The notes under the pieces are model-generated. The model was not told the DNA's origin. It did no database searches and saw nothing but the letters and a program-made list of their open reading frames with translations. 64,000 bases of DNA, taken from assembly GCA_950097015.1 (NCBI GenBank), contig CATNEN010000029.1, forward strand, positions 7,479,501-7,543,500. The letters run 5' to 3'. Positions 1-12,894 of this stretch are shown one piece after another. The position numbers and the translations under genes are program-made. Each line of letters starts with the position of its first letter. The first letter of the stretch is position 1. Source of the stretch: Macrostomum hystrix (Eukaryota > Platyhelminthes > Macrostomidae).

Positions 1-860
1 GTTCTTGGCCTGATCGTCAAGTTTTATTGCCGCAATTGAAAGGGAAAGTAAAATATGGCAGAAATTGAGGCAAACATTTCTGCCAATTAGCTGAGATATT
101 TGCAATATAGTTTACGGTCAGATCTGAAAGAAACAGCTGCAATAAACGACAGTATAATATAGTCTTTGTTTTAAGTGTGTCCCCCCTCACAATATTGGCC
201 AATCATTTGCTGATTTCCTGCGTAAAGGTGACCACTTTTTTTCCTTCGCTATCCCAAGTCGCTTGTCAAGTGCCTCAGGATCCGGAACTGTTTGGCTGCT
301 GCAGGCATTCCGCTGGGATTTTATCCTATAAACCGATTGAATTTTGGGGAGAAATTCGCTGCATATAAAGAGGCTTGTCAAACTAATTTACACCTCTTAT
401 AAGGATCCCCAAATAGTGAAACTGTGAGGGGGGCTGAAAAAGGGAGTCTCTTTGAAGATGGTGCGAAATGATTATTAGCACTGGACTGATGGCCCAATAC
501 CCTCATGATGGCCCATTCAATGGCTTGGTGTTGTCACTAACACATGTATAAATTGTTATAGACTTCCCCTATGCATAGCGAATTCGGATGACATGATATA
601 TCAGGTTATGGAAACTGTCGCTCGATCTTCATCAGTCGCATCGCTTCGCTTGCTTGTCACAACACGTGACCCGCCAGCATGTAGGTGACAAAAATCTCAT
701 ACAAGTTTGTGAACTAATGATCCATGGGTTTGACTCGGCCGTCCTAATTATCCCCTGAAGTAAAATCTGACCTTGTCTAAACACGGCTATTCTAAAGAGG
801 AATCTTTAGATATGAGATTAAATAACAACATTGGGATAGCGAAACTAGAAAGTCTGAAAA
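1..860. other. No gene recognised
   Basis: AT-rich sequence with no recognisable exon, RNA gene or repeat family. The short open frames have no family resemblance. Confidence 0.5.
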
Positions 861-889
861 CTGACATATGCTTGACCTCCTCTGTCTTC

Positions 890-1452
890 TACTCGCCTCT
901 CTTCTTGTCACTCTGTCTCTTTTCCTGTCACTCTGCCTCTCTCTTCCTGTCACTCTGCCTCTCTTCCTGTCACTCTGCCTCTCTTCTTGTCACTCTGCCT
1001 CTCTTCTTGTCACTCTGCCTCTCTTCTTGTCACTCTGCCTCTCTTCTTGTCACTCTGCCTCTCTTCTTGTCACTCTGCCTCTCTTCTTTTCACTCTGCCT
1101 CTCTTCCTGTCACTCTGCCTCTCTTCTTGTCACTCTGTCTCTCTTCCTGTCACTCTGCCTCTCTTCTTGTCACTCTGCCTCTCTTCTTGTCACTCTGCCT
1201 CTTCTTGTCACTCTGCCTCTCTTCTTGTCACTCTGCCTCTCTTCTTGTCACTCTGCCTCTCTTCTCTTGCCACTCTGCATCTCTCTTCCTGTCACTCTGC
1301 CTCTCTTCTTGTCACTCTGCCTCTCTTCCTGTCACTCTGCCTCTCTTCTTGTCACTCTGCCTCTCTTCTTGTCACTCTGCCTCTCTTCTTGTCACTCTGT
1401 CCTCTCTTCTTGTCACTCTGCCTCTCTTCTTGTCACTCTGTCACTCTCTTCA
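890..1452. repeat. 20-bp pyrimidine-rich minisatellite
   Basis: About 27 tandem copies of a 20-bp unit, CACTCTGCCTCTCTTCTTGT, occur with C/T variants at a few positions and occasional 1-3 bp slips near 1201 and 1261. One strand is almost pure pyrimidine. Open reading frames of about 200 codons across it are by-products of the repeat (Leu/Ser/Cys strings in all three frames) and are not called as genes. Confidence 0.95.
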
Positions 1453-2250
1453 ATTGTATAAATTTGCCCCAGTATAATCCTGGATACAACTCAGGAGTCT
1501 GCAAATTGTTTCCACAATTATATTTCACGAACAGTCACTCAGTTTCACGCAGTAATTGTTAATTGTTAAAGCAATAGTTTATCTTCCAAATCGGATTACA
1601 CAACTACAATTACTTTTAAATAGAATTTATGGCTATAGGTTGGTATTCATATTTTACTAAATTAAATGACAATTATGTTATTATTTCATTATTTTTAATA
1701 AAGGACAGAAGAGAAGAATTCAAAACGGCCGTTCTTAATAATTGTTTTTAATCTGCAGGTATTTATGTTTTTAACATACTTCATTATTCGCAAATCGCTT
1801 AAACCAATTAAACATTGCATCTATTCACAAACAACCGATTCACCAAAGTTGGCGACAATTCTTTTCAATGCTATTTTACAAACGAACTATTATTTTATTA
1901 CTTAGTTAAAAGAATTGCGAAAAATGAAGAGAACAGAAATGTATATATATATAACTTAGAGCATTAAATAATTTTAATAATTAACCACATGTTGTTTTAT
2001 ATTAAGCAAATTGATTGGAATTGTCAAAGTAAACTAATATAAAAATGAGAGGTGCAGTGACGAGTCAGGAAATATGGTGGGGGTGGGAAATGAGAGATTC
2101 AAATTGCATTCGCTATATGGACAGTGTGCGGCGCGGAGGAGAAGTTCCATGATCGAAATTTTGCATAGAAGGTTAAGAATATCATTTGCTATGCGCACTC
2201 GGATTCGCTTTGAAGCCTCTCAGTGTGAATGTTGAGCTACCGCTGAACTC

Positions 2251-3503
2251 TCAGCGAATCCAAGGCGGAGGTGGCAGAAGGGCTCCGCTGCGGATCAGCC
2301 GGTGGTAGGTGGCGAGGTCAAACAGCGGCGGCGGTGGCGGCGGAGGAGGCGGCGGCGGCGGCGGCAGTGCCGATGGCTGCTGCAGGTGCGGCGAAGTTGA
2401 AGGAGTTCGCCGCTTGCAGGGACCGCCGCCGCTGCTAATTAGACTGTCTATGGTGAAACCAGGCGACCCACTGCGCCGCCGCCGACGCTGCTGCTGCTGC
2501 TGATGCTGGGGCGATGACTGCTGCTGGCTCAAGCTGAGATTTAGCGGATGGTGTGGGAGGCCGGCAAACAGGGGTCCAATGCCGGGCAGCATCGCCGTTG
2601 GGTGTCTCGACGAAGTGGAAAATGGCGGTAGCGGCGGCGGAGGAGGTGGAGGCAGGACCGGAGAGCTGCTGCTGTTGCTGCTGCCTGTTGTGGTGAAAAG
2701 CGGCGGCAGCGGCGGCGGCCGCAGCGGCAGCAGCTGCCGGAAACAGGCCCAGAGGAGGCGGCGGTGGCGGCGGCGGAGGCGGCAGCGGCGGCGCCGAATG
2801 CGGCATGCCGGTGTGCGGGCCGTTGATAAATGAAGCGGCGGCCGAGGCGGGGATGGGATAGAACAGCTCGGCCTGCGCCTGTCGCTTGTAGCGCTTCCGC
2901 CGGCGCAGGAAGCTGCCATTGTCGAACATGTCCTCTGACTGCGGATCCAGCGTCCAGTAGTTGCCCTTGCCGGGGTTGCCAGGCTCTCTGGGGATCTTCA
3001 CAAAGCAGTCGTTGAGTGACAGGTTGTGCCGGATGCTGTTCTGCCAGGCTGGGAAGCTGCAAGACCGTTGGACCAGTTTTTATTAATCAACTTGTTAAAA
3101 ATAAGCTTCAAAACCTACAGGAAAATGGCTCTGAGAGACTCACCGCTCCTTGTAGTAAGGAAATCTGTTGATGATAAACTCGCAGATGCCGCTGAGTGTC
3201 AGCTTCCTCTCTGGCGACTGAAGAATCGACATCGTTATGAGAGCGATATAGCTGTATGGCGGCTTCACGTGGTGGCCTCGCCGCTTCTGCTGCTGCGGCT
3301 GCTGCTGCTGCTGTTGCTGCTCATGGGGCTGATGCTGAGAAGACAGCTCAACGTCTGACTCTGAATCGGCATCGGCAGAGGCTGAAGTTGCTGCAGCCGC
3401 TGCCGCCACTGCTGCAGCAGCAGAGAAGTCGTCTTCCTCTCCGCTGCTGTTGCTATCATCGTTGTAATCGCGAATCGAATAAAACATGGATGAGGCAGCG
3501 CCC

Positions 3504-3537
<34 letters not shown>

Positions 3538-3565
3538 ATGTTGCTTCAGATGGACTGTTGGACAT
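2251..3565 (-). CDS. foxD: Forkhead box D transcription factor (two exons)
   Basis: Nuclear DNA-binding regulator of the FoxD family. Exon 1 is 3565-3144: ATG at 3565, an Ala-rich start, an acidic Ser/Asp/Glu stretch, a poly-Gln run, then the forkhead opening [20 protein letters not shown]. It ends at a GTGAGT donor. The 87-bp intron closes with TTGCAG, and exon 2 starts at 3056 with [20 protein letters not shown] and then [20 protein letters not shown] plus a basic RRRKRYKRQ tail. This winged-helix sequence is typical of FoxD, so the class call is firm. Downstream are Pro, Ala, Gln and His runs and a GFTIDSLI motif resembling the Groucho-binding eh1 motif of FoxD proteins, ending near 2251. 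The forkhead frame and the eh1-containing frame differ by +1 and must switch around 2640-2700, through an indel, an assembly error or an unseen intron. Confidence 0.87.
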
Positions 3566-3879
3566 TGTGGGCCGGGTATCTTGCGGAATGGTGTTTGTAT
3601 ATTTTCACCTCTCTGGCGCCGTTCTGTCTGGGGTCGACCCTGCCAGAAGCCTTTTTTTGCTTTTCCCAAAAATTTTCCGAGGAGGTGGGGTTGCAGCCGG
3701 CCGAGGGGGGGTCGGTATGGGAAGAAACAACTGGGATGAAATGGGAGTAGGGAATTTGTATACGCGAGTGTGTTTTTAGAGGGGGGCAGGGTAGCTGAAT
3801 GGGAATAATAATATATACGGGGACTGATTGGATTGGTTTTGGGATTTGGACTAGGCCAAGACAAATTTGAGGCGCCCAA

Positions 3880-6420
3880 TGGGGACCGGCCTGCTGGGTG
3901 GGTGGAATCCGGCCGCGCTTCTGGGAAGTTTTGTAAACATTTTCTTGTCTCCCAACCCCCGCGTCACTGTATAGGGGTGGGGGGAGGGAGGGCCTAATGA
4001 CGGGAGAGCCAGCCATGGAAAGGGAATAGAGGTAGGGAAAAGTCCGGCCAAACCCTGTTTCGCAGCTCATTATCTATCGTTGCTAGCCCGACTTCTAACT
4101 GTTAAGTTGCTTATTCAACGCCTAATTATTGTTAATGTGACTTCAATAGTCAAGTTCGCTAGAGTGTATTTCAGATGTGAACTAATTTGGCTGAAATAAA
4201 AAGAAAGCGAATATTACTGAAGCGCATTTCAATCTATAACAGGTTCAAGTATCAGGAGCTAGTCTTTAGTTAGCGACAGTCATTACCGCATGGATACAAG
4301 AAGTGAAGCTCAGACAGGAGTGTGCCGCTTCAAGGGGCGGAGATCGCGACACGGGATCTGGATCAGTTTGAGAACGGGCACAAACAATGTGAAGAGGATC
4401 TATCGGATAGGGAAGCACCATATTCAGGCTTCCAAATATTTATTCCCATACAGCAGTGAGTTTAGCTGAGTAGGTGATATAGTGTGAGTCGCTATAACAT
4501 CTTCAAATCTGGAGTGTTTGCCAACTCATTCTTATTCAACTCATTCCGCAGAGAACAGTTTTTCTGTTCAGTGAATTTTTAACTGCGAACGGAAGAAGCA
4601 AACTAATTTCTATGAAGAGCTTGAGCACACTCGATTTGACTAAACATTCATAGGCCATGCGGAGAGAGAGTGGCTGAGAGCATAGCAAAGTGTGAAAGAA
4701 TTGAAGCGTTTAACACTCCCGGGTCTTTCAAGCTACGTTGTAAAAGGTTGTAAGTTTTTAAATCCTTCATTTTCATGGGGCAAATTGGCTAGTTATTTAG
4801 TGATTTCAATGATTTAAATATTTATTGCCCCACCACTGAATGTGACTTCGCTGCGGAATCGAGCCCAGGGACATTGATGCATTTATTGTAATATGTTATA
4901 CGAGATCTAAATAACTTTATCACGGACTAAATGTATAGCATATATCTATGTGTTTATTAAGCCTCTTATTATAAGTTTGTATTTAATAAATTTGTTTGAA
5001 AATACGGCGAATATTGATAGCATGAGAACATTCTTCGCATATATCTATATACGGTTCATTGCATCCGAAATGCCCAGGTCAAAGCTATACAAAAGTTTCT
5101 CAAGTTAATAATCTGGTTGAGCAAATAGTCATCGATCCGACCTATATAATATGTCCTTAATGATGTTATGCCCATTGGTGCATGATTGATGTCCACGGTC
5201 TTAAATACGGTATATTGACCATCATTATACAGCATTAAATCCTTTGTCGGCTTGTCAGGGCCTGTCAGGTGCGTGACCGCCTATTATCCATTTTGAGCTA
5301 TCTTCCCTGACTCTATGATGGAAAATGACAAGGGCCAATGGAATCCGCGCCATCAACAAGCCTGTCCGTGTTACAGACTCTCTTAACAAGTGTGTAACTA
5401 GTCAATGCTGTTTTCTACATATATAATGGTAACAGATAGTTCGGGAGAGTCAAACTGTGTCAAACTAAATCACATGTGAATCGTGTAACAAACCAGAAGC
5501 TACAGCACACCGCGGGGTTCCGCCTCTTTGAAAACTCTAGCCAATATAACTTGAAGACGAGTTCTGCCTTTACGGGAAAAAAACAAGGCAAAAGATGAAA
5601 CAAATGACGGATATTGACTATATATTTATTCAGAAGTGGCTACCGTTGAGTTTTAGTTGCCAACTGGCATTGAGTCGTTGGTAAAAAAGATAAGGGACCC
5701 ACAGACACAGGCGGCTGCCTCACTTCCAGAGCCACTTACTGCTGTTGAAAAAGCTATATTATCGACTGAGCACACAACATACATGCAGTGCACTGAAACT
5801 ATATACGAACTGCTTGAAGAGGAAATAAGAGGCCCTTCTAGTTAAGTTTAAGGAAGTCCAGGGCAAACGGAAGCCCTTTATAGTTTAACAATCTTATATT
5901 GCTAAGGGGATGGCAATGCAGAGATGCTGGGCGATGAAGGTGCGAATGAGCTCGCAACCACCCATCCCCCCGAAAGTATTTGAGTGGCTTGAAGACGCAA
6001 CATTTCTCGAGTGAGTCTATACGGCTCCCCAAAGCATGCAGCAACTTCCAAGACACTTCAATCTTCAAGCGCATAGATGTGGCCATTGTCACCTAGCTAG
6101 TGCCTCCAATATCTATGAGGGTATAGGCCTATAGCCAATGGCAAACAAACAATCACAGTTCTCAATATTGGCAGGCGAATGTTATAACTGTATGGCCTAA
6201 CCTCATTATGTGCCAGGTGTGTTTGCCATCTATTAGGATCCGGTGTCCGAGTGCATCGAATGAGGCCAGAAAAAGTGACAGTGCGATTGAGACACCAGGG
6301 CCATTGTTTGTAAGCTATTTAGTTTCCTTTAAATTGAAGATTTAAAGCAAATAAATGGAATAAATACTATATTACGGGTTATATTTTCTAATGAAACGAA
6401 AAAAAGTCTTAAGAAAATGA
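3880..6420. other. Non-coding stretch upstream of foxD
   Basis: No supported gene. At 5657-5845 there is a 62-codon open frame (plus strand, after a TTTTAG acceptor-like site, ending in TAA) rich in Glu and Thr, with no family I recognise. It could be a stray exon or a repeat fragment. The rest is ordinary AT-rich sequence and may include foxD 5' regulatory DNA. Confidence 0.4.
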
Positions 6421-6434
6421 AATTTAAGACTTCA

Positions 6435-6850
6435 GAGTGTCAGTTGGGATCCAGATGCCAACTTTACAGTTGGGATCTAGCGGTGTGTGTTGGGATCTAG
6501 CTGGTGTGTGTTGGGATCTAGCGGTGTGTCTTGGGATCTAGCGGTGTGTCTTGGGATCTAGCGGTGTGTGTTGGGATCTAGCGGCGTCAGTTGGGATCTA
6601 TCGGTGTGTCTTGGGATCTAGCGGCGTCAGTTGGGATCTAGCGGCGTCAGTTGGGATCTAGCGGTGTGTCTTGGGATCTAGCGGTGTGTCTTGGGATCTA
6701 GCGGTGTGTCTTGGGATCTAGCGGTGTGTCTTGGGATCTAGCGGTGTGTCTTGGGATCTAGCGGTGTGTCTTGGGATCTAGCGGCGTCAGTTGGGATCTA
6801 GCGTTGTGTCTTGGGATCTAGCGGTATCATTTTTGGGATCTAGCGGTGTC
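6435..6850. repeat. 20-bp minisatellite, subfamily 1
   Basis: Tandem 20-bp units of the form GCGGTGTGTCTTGGGATCTA, with a GCGGCGTCAG variant. The array runs directly into a second 20-bp array that shares the TTGGGAT core. Confidence 0.95.
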
Positions 6851-7225
6851 AGTTGGGATTTAAGAGTGTCAGTTGGGATTTAAGAGTGTCAGTTGGGATT
6901 TAAGAGTGTCAGTTGGGATTTAAGAGTGTCAGTTGGGATTTAAGAGTGTCAGTTGGGATTTAAGAGTGTCAGTTGGGATTTAAGAGTGTCAGTTGGGATT
7001 TAAGAGTGTCAGTTGGGATTTAAGAGTGTCAGTTGGGATTTAAGAGTGTCAGTTGGGATTTAAGAGTGTCAGTTGGGATTTAAGAGTGTCAGTTGGGATT
7101 TAAGAGTGTCAGTTGGGATTTAAGAGTGTCAGTTGGGATTTAAGAGTGTCAGTTGGGATTTTAGAGTGTCAGGTTGGGATCTAAGAGTGTCATTTACGAT
7201 CTAATCGTGTCAGTTGGGATCTAAT
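6851..7225. repeat. 20-bp minisatellite, subfamily 2
   Basis: At least 15 virtually identical copies of TAAGAGTGTCAGTTGGGATT. The near absence of variation contrasts with the heterogeneous array just before it, so this part was probably homogenised or expanded recently. The last two or three units (7170-7225) are diverged. Confidence 0.95.
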
Positions 7226-8099
7226 ATATCCTGAGTAATTTCATTTTTAAGAATCAAGGCAAAAGTAGCCAGAAATTTTATAACGCTTCGCACCCAACAA
7301 GGTGCACACAATAACCCATACAACAAAGGAGAGAACTGATGACTATTTAACAATCGCTGGTTTCACAAAATTACATTGTATTCCACAGCAATGGCAATAT
7401 ATTCAAGAGTCGAAACCCATCTATATCAGAACCCTGCTAGTGGGGCTTTGGCAAACTTATTGGGCATCCCCAGTGCAAATTGGCTATCTTTCTCCTGCGA
7501 TTCGCACCAATCACACAGTGTTGTGTTAAATTTGCTGCACTCCATAACTGCATAACACTCCTTACCCCCCCTAATTAAGGTGGCAAAAATATCCCATCTC
7601 GCGCCGTCATATTCCATCTTGGGACAAAAAAACGGGTCCTCTCTAATAAGAGCGGTGTTTACACAAGAACCCAGAAAATAGGCGTCACAACAGATTCCAT
7701 AGATGCTTCAACAGGAAAGTGAGAGGTGAGGGAAACAAAAAAGAAGTCTTATAGAAGACACAGAGCGGCCCGGGCGGGGAGGCTTGAAGAAAAAATGTGT
7801 TTCTTTCCTCTCCCTAGCCTAATATGCCACTCGAATAAGCAGCCTTTCAGCATCTCCGCTTAAAGCAAAGTGAGCGGCTATTAGCCAAGTTGAGAGCTTC
7901 AAGTATTGTCAGAGATCCTCATTAGGCAATTCGAAAACCTATGTTGGGAGACTCCATTTTTCTTGTGCGCAAGCCGGAGGCTTCTGGCACAAGAACTGGT
8001 AAAGTAGAACGCATGATTCTCCATTCAGGAAAATATATATGAAGGCCGGATTTAGGCTAAAATAAATTAAATGAGACAGAGAGAGTTGAAGAAGCGAAA

Positions 8100-8910
8100 G
8101 AGAGGAGACAGGGGAGATATGAGATGGGAGATATGAGATGGGAGAGATGAGATGGGAGAGATGAGATGGGAGATATGAGATGGGAGATATGAGATGGGAG
8201 ATATGAGATGGGTGATATGAGATGGGAGAGTTGAGACAGGGGAAATATGAGATGGGAGAGATGAGATGGGAGAGATGAGATGAGAGAGATGAGATGGGAG
8301 AGATGAGACAGGGGAGAGATGAGACAGGGGAGAGATCAGACAGGGGAGAGATTAGACAGAGAATAGATGAGATGGGAGAGATGAGACATGGGAGAGAGGA
8401 AGGAGACAGGGGAGAGATGAGACATGGGAGAGTTGAGGCAGGGGAGAGATCATACAGGGGAGAGATTAGACAGAGAAGAGATGAGATGGAAGAGATGAGA
8501 CAGGGAGAGATAAGACAGGGGAGAGATGAGACATGGGAGAGATGAGACAAGGCAGAGATAAGACAGGGCAGAGATGAGACAGGGGAGAGATAAGACAGGG
8601 GAGAGATAAGACAGGGGAGAGATAAGACAGAGGAGAGATCAGACAGGGGAGAGATTAGACAGGGGAGAGAATAGACAGAGGAGAGATTAGACAGGGGAGA
8701 GATTATACAGGGGAGAGATTAGACAGGGGAGAGATTAGACAGGGGAGAGATTAGACAGGGGAGAGATTAGACAGGGGAGAGATAAGACAGAGGAGAGATT
8801 AGACAGGGGAGAGATTAGACAGGGGAGAGAATAGACAGAGGAGAGATTAGACAGAGGAGACATTAGACAGGGGAGAGATGAGACACGGGAGAGGTGACAC
8901 AAGGGAAAGA
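8100..8910. repeat. 16-bp purine-rich minisatellite
   Basis: GA-rich tandem units, mostly AGACAGGGGAGAGATT, preceded by a GAGATGGGAGATAT-like form. The plus strand is nearly pure purine. Minus-strand frames reading SPLSNLSPV-type strings are artefacts of the repeat. Confidence 0.92.
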
Positions 8911-9769
8911 TAAGATCAGATAGAGAAAGTGTTGGACCCCAGGCGTAAGCCACCCAAGCCAGCAGGGAGATGGGTGACACACGACGCTTTGCCTCATCCC
9001 TGAACCCCTCTCGCTATTCTTAAACAATAACAAACACAGCATCGAAATTTTCGTTTCTTCCAGAAAAAAAACACAAAAATCCCCCAAAAGCCGAGCCTTT
9101 GTCTGAGTTCTAGGCCGCCAGTCCCATGCACAACAGCCCCGCTAATGACCAGCAGACAGTGTATTCTGCATTTAAAAAAGAGAGCCGGAGACAAGATTAG
9201 AGGAACACATAGGATGGGGAGACCCACACTTTGGACAGCCTGCTGCAGCTGAGGTATATATATATATATAGGTGTCTGTAGCGAAAGCAGCCGCAGCTGA
9301 ATTACAAAAGACAGACCAAACCGCCGGGCAAAACTAACTCAATAGTAATTAAAAAACACGGAAAAGCAATTTTCGTTTCATCATTCATCTGTACCAGCAC
9401 TGCTTACAGTATAAGTGGCCAATCAGGCGATTGTTAGAAATCGAAAGGTAAATTTTGTGTGAAAATTTGTTGAAACAGTTTTAAAACACTACTAGCTGAT
9501 TTTAATGTCCCAAATGCGAGAGAATCAATCATAAATACTTTGTCCTTGATTTACTTTCTGGATGCGAAAGCCAAATACGGTCGTAAGATAATGGGAATTA
9601 AATTTCAACAAAATATTGCCAACTTAAACTGTTCGACAGAATCAATGCGTGCAAATTACCCAATAACCCGATCTATGAAGCTGCATTGCATGGCTTTATA
9701 CAATGGAATCTCGTGAACACGGTTTCAATTACTAACTGTTTTCGGTGCATATATTAGGTCACGGTTGGA

Positions 9770-11460
9770 CCGGGATCTCCACATTGGGAAAATGTGGAAA
9801 GAAAGAAAGAATGGAATCTCCAGTTCAGGAAAATTCCTCAGAATGGAATCTCCAGATTGGGAAGATTCCTCATAGAATGGGATCTCCAGTTTGGGAAGAT
9901 TCCTCATAGAATGGGATCTCAAGTTTGGGAAGATTCCTCATAGAATGGGATCTCCAGTTTGGGAAGATTCCTCATAGAATGGGATCTCCAGTTTGGGAAG
10001 ATTCCTCATAGAATGGGATCTCCACATTGGGAAGATTCCTCATAGAATGGGATCTCCAGTTTGGGAAGATTCCTCATAGAATGGGATCTCCAGTTTGGGA
10101 AGATTCCTCGTAGAATCGGATCTCCAGTTTGAGAAGATTCCTCATAGAATGGGATCTCCAGTTTGGGAAGATTCCTCATAGAATGGAATCTCCAGTTTGG
10201 GAAGATTCCTCATAGAATGCGATCTCTAGTTTGGGAAGATTCCTCATAGAATGGAATCTCCAGTTTGGGAAGATTCCTCATAGAATGGAATCTCCAGTTT
10301 GAGAAGATTCCTCAAAGAATGGGATCTCCAGTTTGGGAAGATTTCTCATAGAATGGAATCTCCAGTCCGGGAAGATTCCTCATAGAATGGAATCTCCAGT
10401 TTGGGAAGATTCCTCATAGAATGGAATCTCCAGTTCGGGAACATTCCTCATAGAATGGAATCTCCAGTTTGGAAAGATTCCTCGTGGAATCGGATCTCCA
10501 GTTTGGGAAGATTGCTCGTGGATTTGGATCTCCAGTTTGGGAAGATTCCTCGTAGAATCGGATCTCCAGTTTGAGAAGATTCCTCATAGAATGGGATCTC
10601 CAGTTTGGGAAGATTCCTCATAGAATGGAATCTCCAGTTTGGGAAGATTCCTCATAGAATGGGATCTCCAGTTTGGGAAGATTCCTCATAGAATGGGATC
10701 TCCAGTTTGGGAAGATTCCTCATAGAATGGGATCTCCAGTTTGGGAAGATTCCTCAAAGAATATGATCTCTAGATTGGGAAGATTCCTCATAGAATCGGA
10801 TCTCCAGTTTGAGAAGATTCCTCAAAGAATGGGATCTCCAGTTTGGGAAGATTCCTCAAAGAATTTAATCGCCAGTTTGGAAAGATTCCTCATAGATTCG
10901 GATCTCCAGTTTGGGAAGATTCCTTAAACAATGGGATCTCCAGTTTGGGAAGATTCCTCGTGAATTTGGATCCCCAGATTGGGAAGATTCCTCATAGAAT
11001 GTAATCTCCAGTTCGGGAAGATTCCTCGTGGAATCGGATCTCCAGTTTGGGAAGATTCCTTAAACAATGGGATCTCCAGTTTGGGAAGATTCCTCAAAGA
11101 ATATGATCTCTAGATTGGGAAGATTCCTCATAGAATCGGATCTCCAGTTTGAGAAGATTCCTCAAAGAATGGGATCTCCAGTTTGGGAAGATTCCTCAAA
11201 GAATTTAATCGCCAGTTTGGAAAGATTCCTCATAGATTCGGATCTCCAGTTTGGGAAGATTCCTCATAGATTCGGATCTCCAGTTGAATCTAAATGGGAT
11301 CTCCAGTTTGGGAAGATTCCTCGTGAATTTGGATCCCCAGATTGGGAAGATTCCTCATAGAATGTAATCTCCAGTTCGGGAAGATTCCTCGTGGAATCGG
11401 ATCTCCAGTTTGGGAAGATTCCTTAAACAATGGGATCTCAGATTGGGAAGATTCCTCTGA
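9770..11460. repeat. 34-bp minisatellite with internal higher-order duplication
   Basis: Roughly 48 copies of a 34-bp unit containing GGGATCTCCAGTTTGGGAAG followed by ATTCCTCATAGAAT. A segment of about 330 bp (near 10735-10930) reappears almost unchanged at about 11065-11270, variant units included, so blocks of units have been duplicated. Each unit carries a GAAGATTC core. The unit length is not a multiple of three, so there is no long frame. Confidence 0.95.
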
Positions 11461-11489
11461 ATTCCTCTGCTATTGCGGGACGCATCCAT

Positions 11490-11545
11490 CGTGTAGCTGT
11501 TCAGTCTATGAACTGTGGAGGTCGCCACGGTCAGAATCCAAGGTG
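11490..11545 (-). mobile_element. Short SINE fragment
   Basis: The segment CTGTTCAGTCTATGAACTG matches the core shared by the SINE copies at 22848, 45855, 48030, 55370 and 60893. Only the distal end is left here, directly after the 34-bp array. Confidence 0.5.
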
Positions 11546-11569
11546 TTCTAGAACGCCAACTAAACTCCA

Positions 11570-12880
11570 TGAAACGAAGTGTGTCCCGGGTCCCATTTGA
11601 GGTTGCAAAAGTTAAAAAAGTTGCTGGCTGAAAAGGGAAAGCGTGAATGACCAGTCAGCAAGCGGTTAACTTCATCAACATATTTCCCCTTTACCCAAGC
11701 CATGCCACTAGACTTTTATTGTCTCAAAAAAGTCATCACCATCAATTTTTTTTGCTTCGCTTTCAACGTCTAGAGAGCCAAACCCCCTTCCCTGCCTAAC
11801 ACGCTGCCCACTTCACTTCCCTAAAAAATTAGAAGCAAGGAAGAAGAAAATCTACTCCACACCTTTTTTCCCTATACTAATTCACAGTTTTCCTTCCTCC
11901 CGGTGTCAAAGCGACTAAAGGCAGCGATGAGAGATGGGCCAACAAACATATAGATTGGGGGGTGGGTGGCTAACTTTGTGGGCCTCCCGCTAGACAGTCT
12001 GGCGCCGGCCTCTGTGTCTAATGCAGGCACCCCACACCCCCCAGCTTAACTTTGCCTCAATTGTGTGTGCGTGTTTGTCAGAAAGTTGTATAGTATGGGG
12101 AAATACTTAGAGGGGAATAGGGAAAAATAGGAGGACACACACATCAGCTGCTGCAGTCACTTACCAGCTCTGCCGCGGTAAAAAATATGCTTTTGTATCC
12201 CCTAAAAACGGATGCTGGATCCTCCCCAACAACCAATTCAGCCTTTCGCTTTCCAGACACAGCAGCAGCAGCAGCTTCTTCAGCTAAAAGAAGAAAAGGT
12301 AACAAAAAGCTAGCGCGCATGATTCCGCATCCTTTCACACCTGAGGCAACAGCCCGCAGCAATATGACTCCTTGCTTGAAGGTCTTTGAATTTGAATGCG
12401 AAGCATTGTGGAGGGTCCTTTGTCTCCGAGCAAAACTCAGTATGTGGGAGGGGAGAGTTTTTCAGTTTCTTAACAGTTTTGCCACTGTGAATACATATTT
12501 TTACTGGGGGGAGGCGCCAAGTTGCATTGCAGGATGAGAAAACTGCCAAACAGGCAGTCGGGCTTGACAAGTATACTATAGGCCTAAGCGTGATTGACAG
12601 CCGCTTTGGCATCTCAAGCTAATCAGCAACCCACCCATAGCCCAGCTGCCGCCGCGGGTTAAACATGCAGCCGGGGGGTCTTTTCATTGCTTCAAAATTA
12701 AGCTTCTTCAAGAAGCCGGTCAATACAGCTTTCAATCGATAAAGGCTTCGGCTTCTGTTAAATAGTGAATAACAGCAGACTGCTCAGGTGAGTGACTGGG
12801 ATAGCCCAGTCAAAACTGACTCCCAATTTTACATTAGATTCGCAGCTAGCAAATCATCTAAATTGTCTATTTAAAGTAGT
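11570..12880. other. Largely unannotated; one possible minus-strand exon
   Basis: No recognised gene. On the minus strand 12283-12165 looks exon-like: it follows a pyrimidine-rich CTTTTAG acceptor and ends at a GTAAGT donor. It is open in more than one frame and includes a CTG run. I cannot connect it to any neighbour, so it is recorded only as a candidate. Confidence 0.25.
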
Positions 12881-12894
12881 CAGCAAAGTTATTG

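Noticed and set aside
773-1562. Frames of about 200 codons with Leu/Ser/Cys/His
   Set aside because: All three frames of the same 20-bp repeat are open; there is no gene structure.
6435-7225. CRISPR-like array
   Set aside because: The units are contiguous with no unique spacers, and the DNA is clearly eukaryotic. The same applies to the other arrays.
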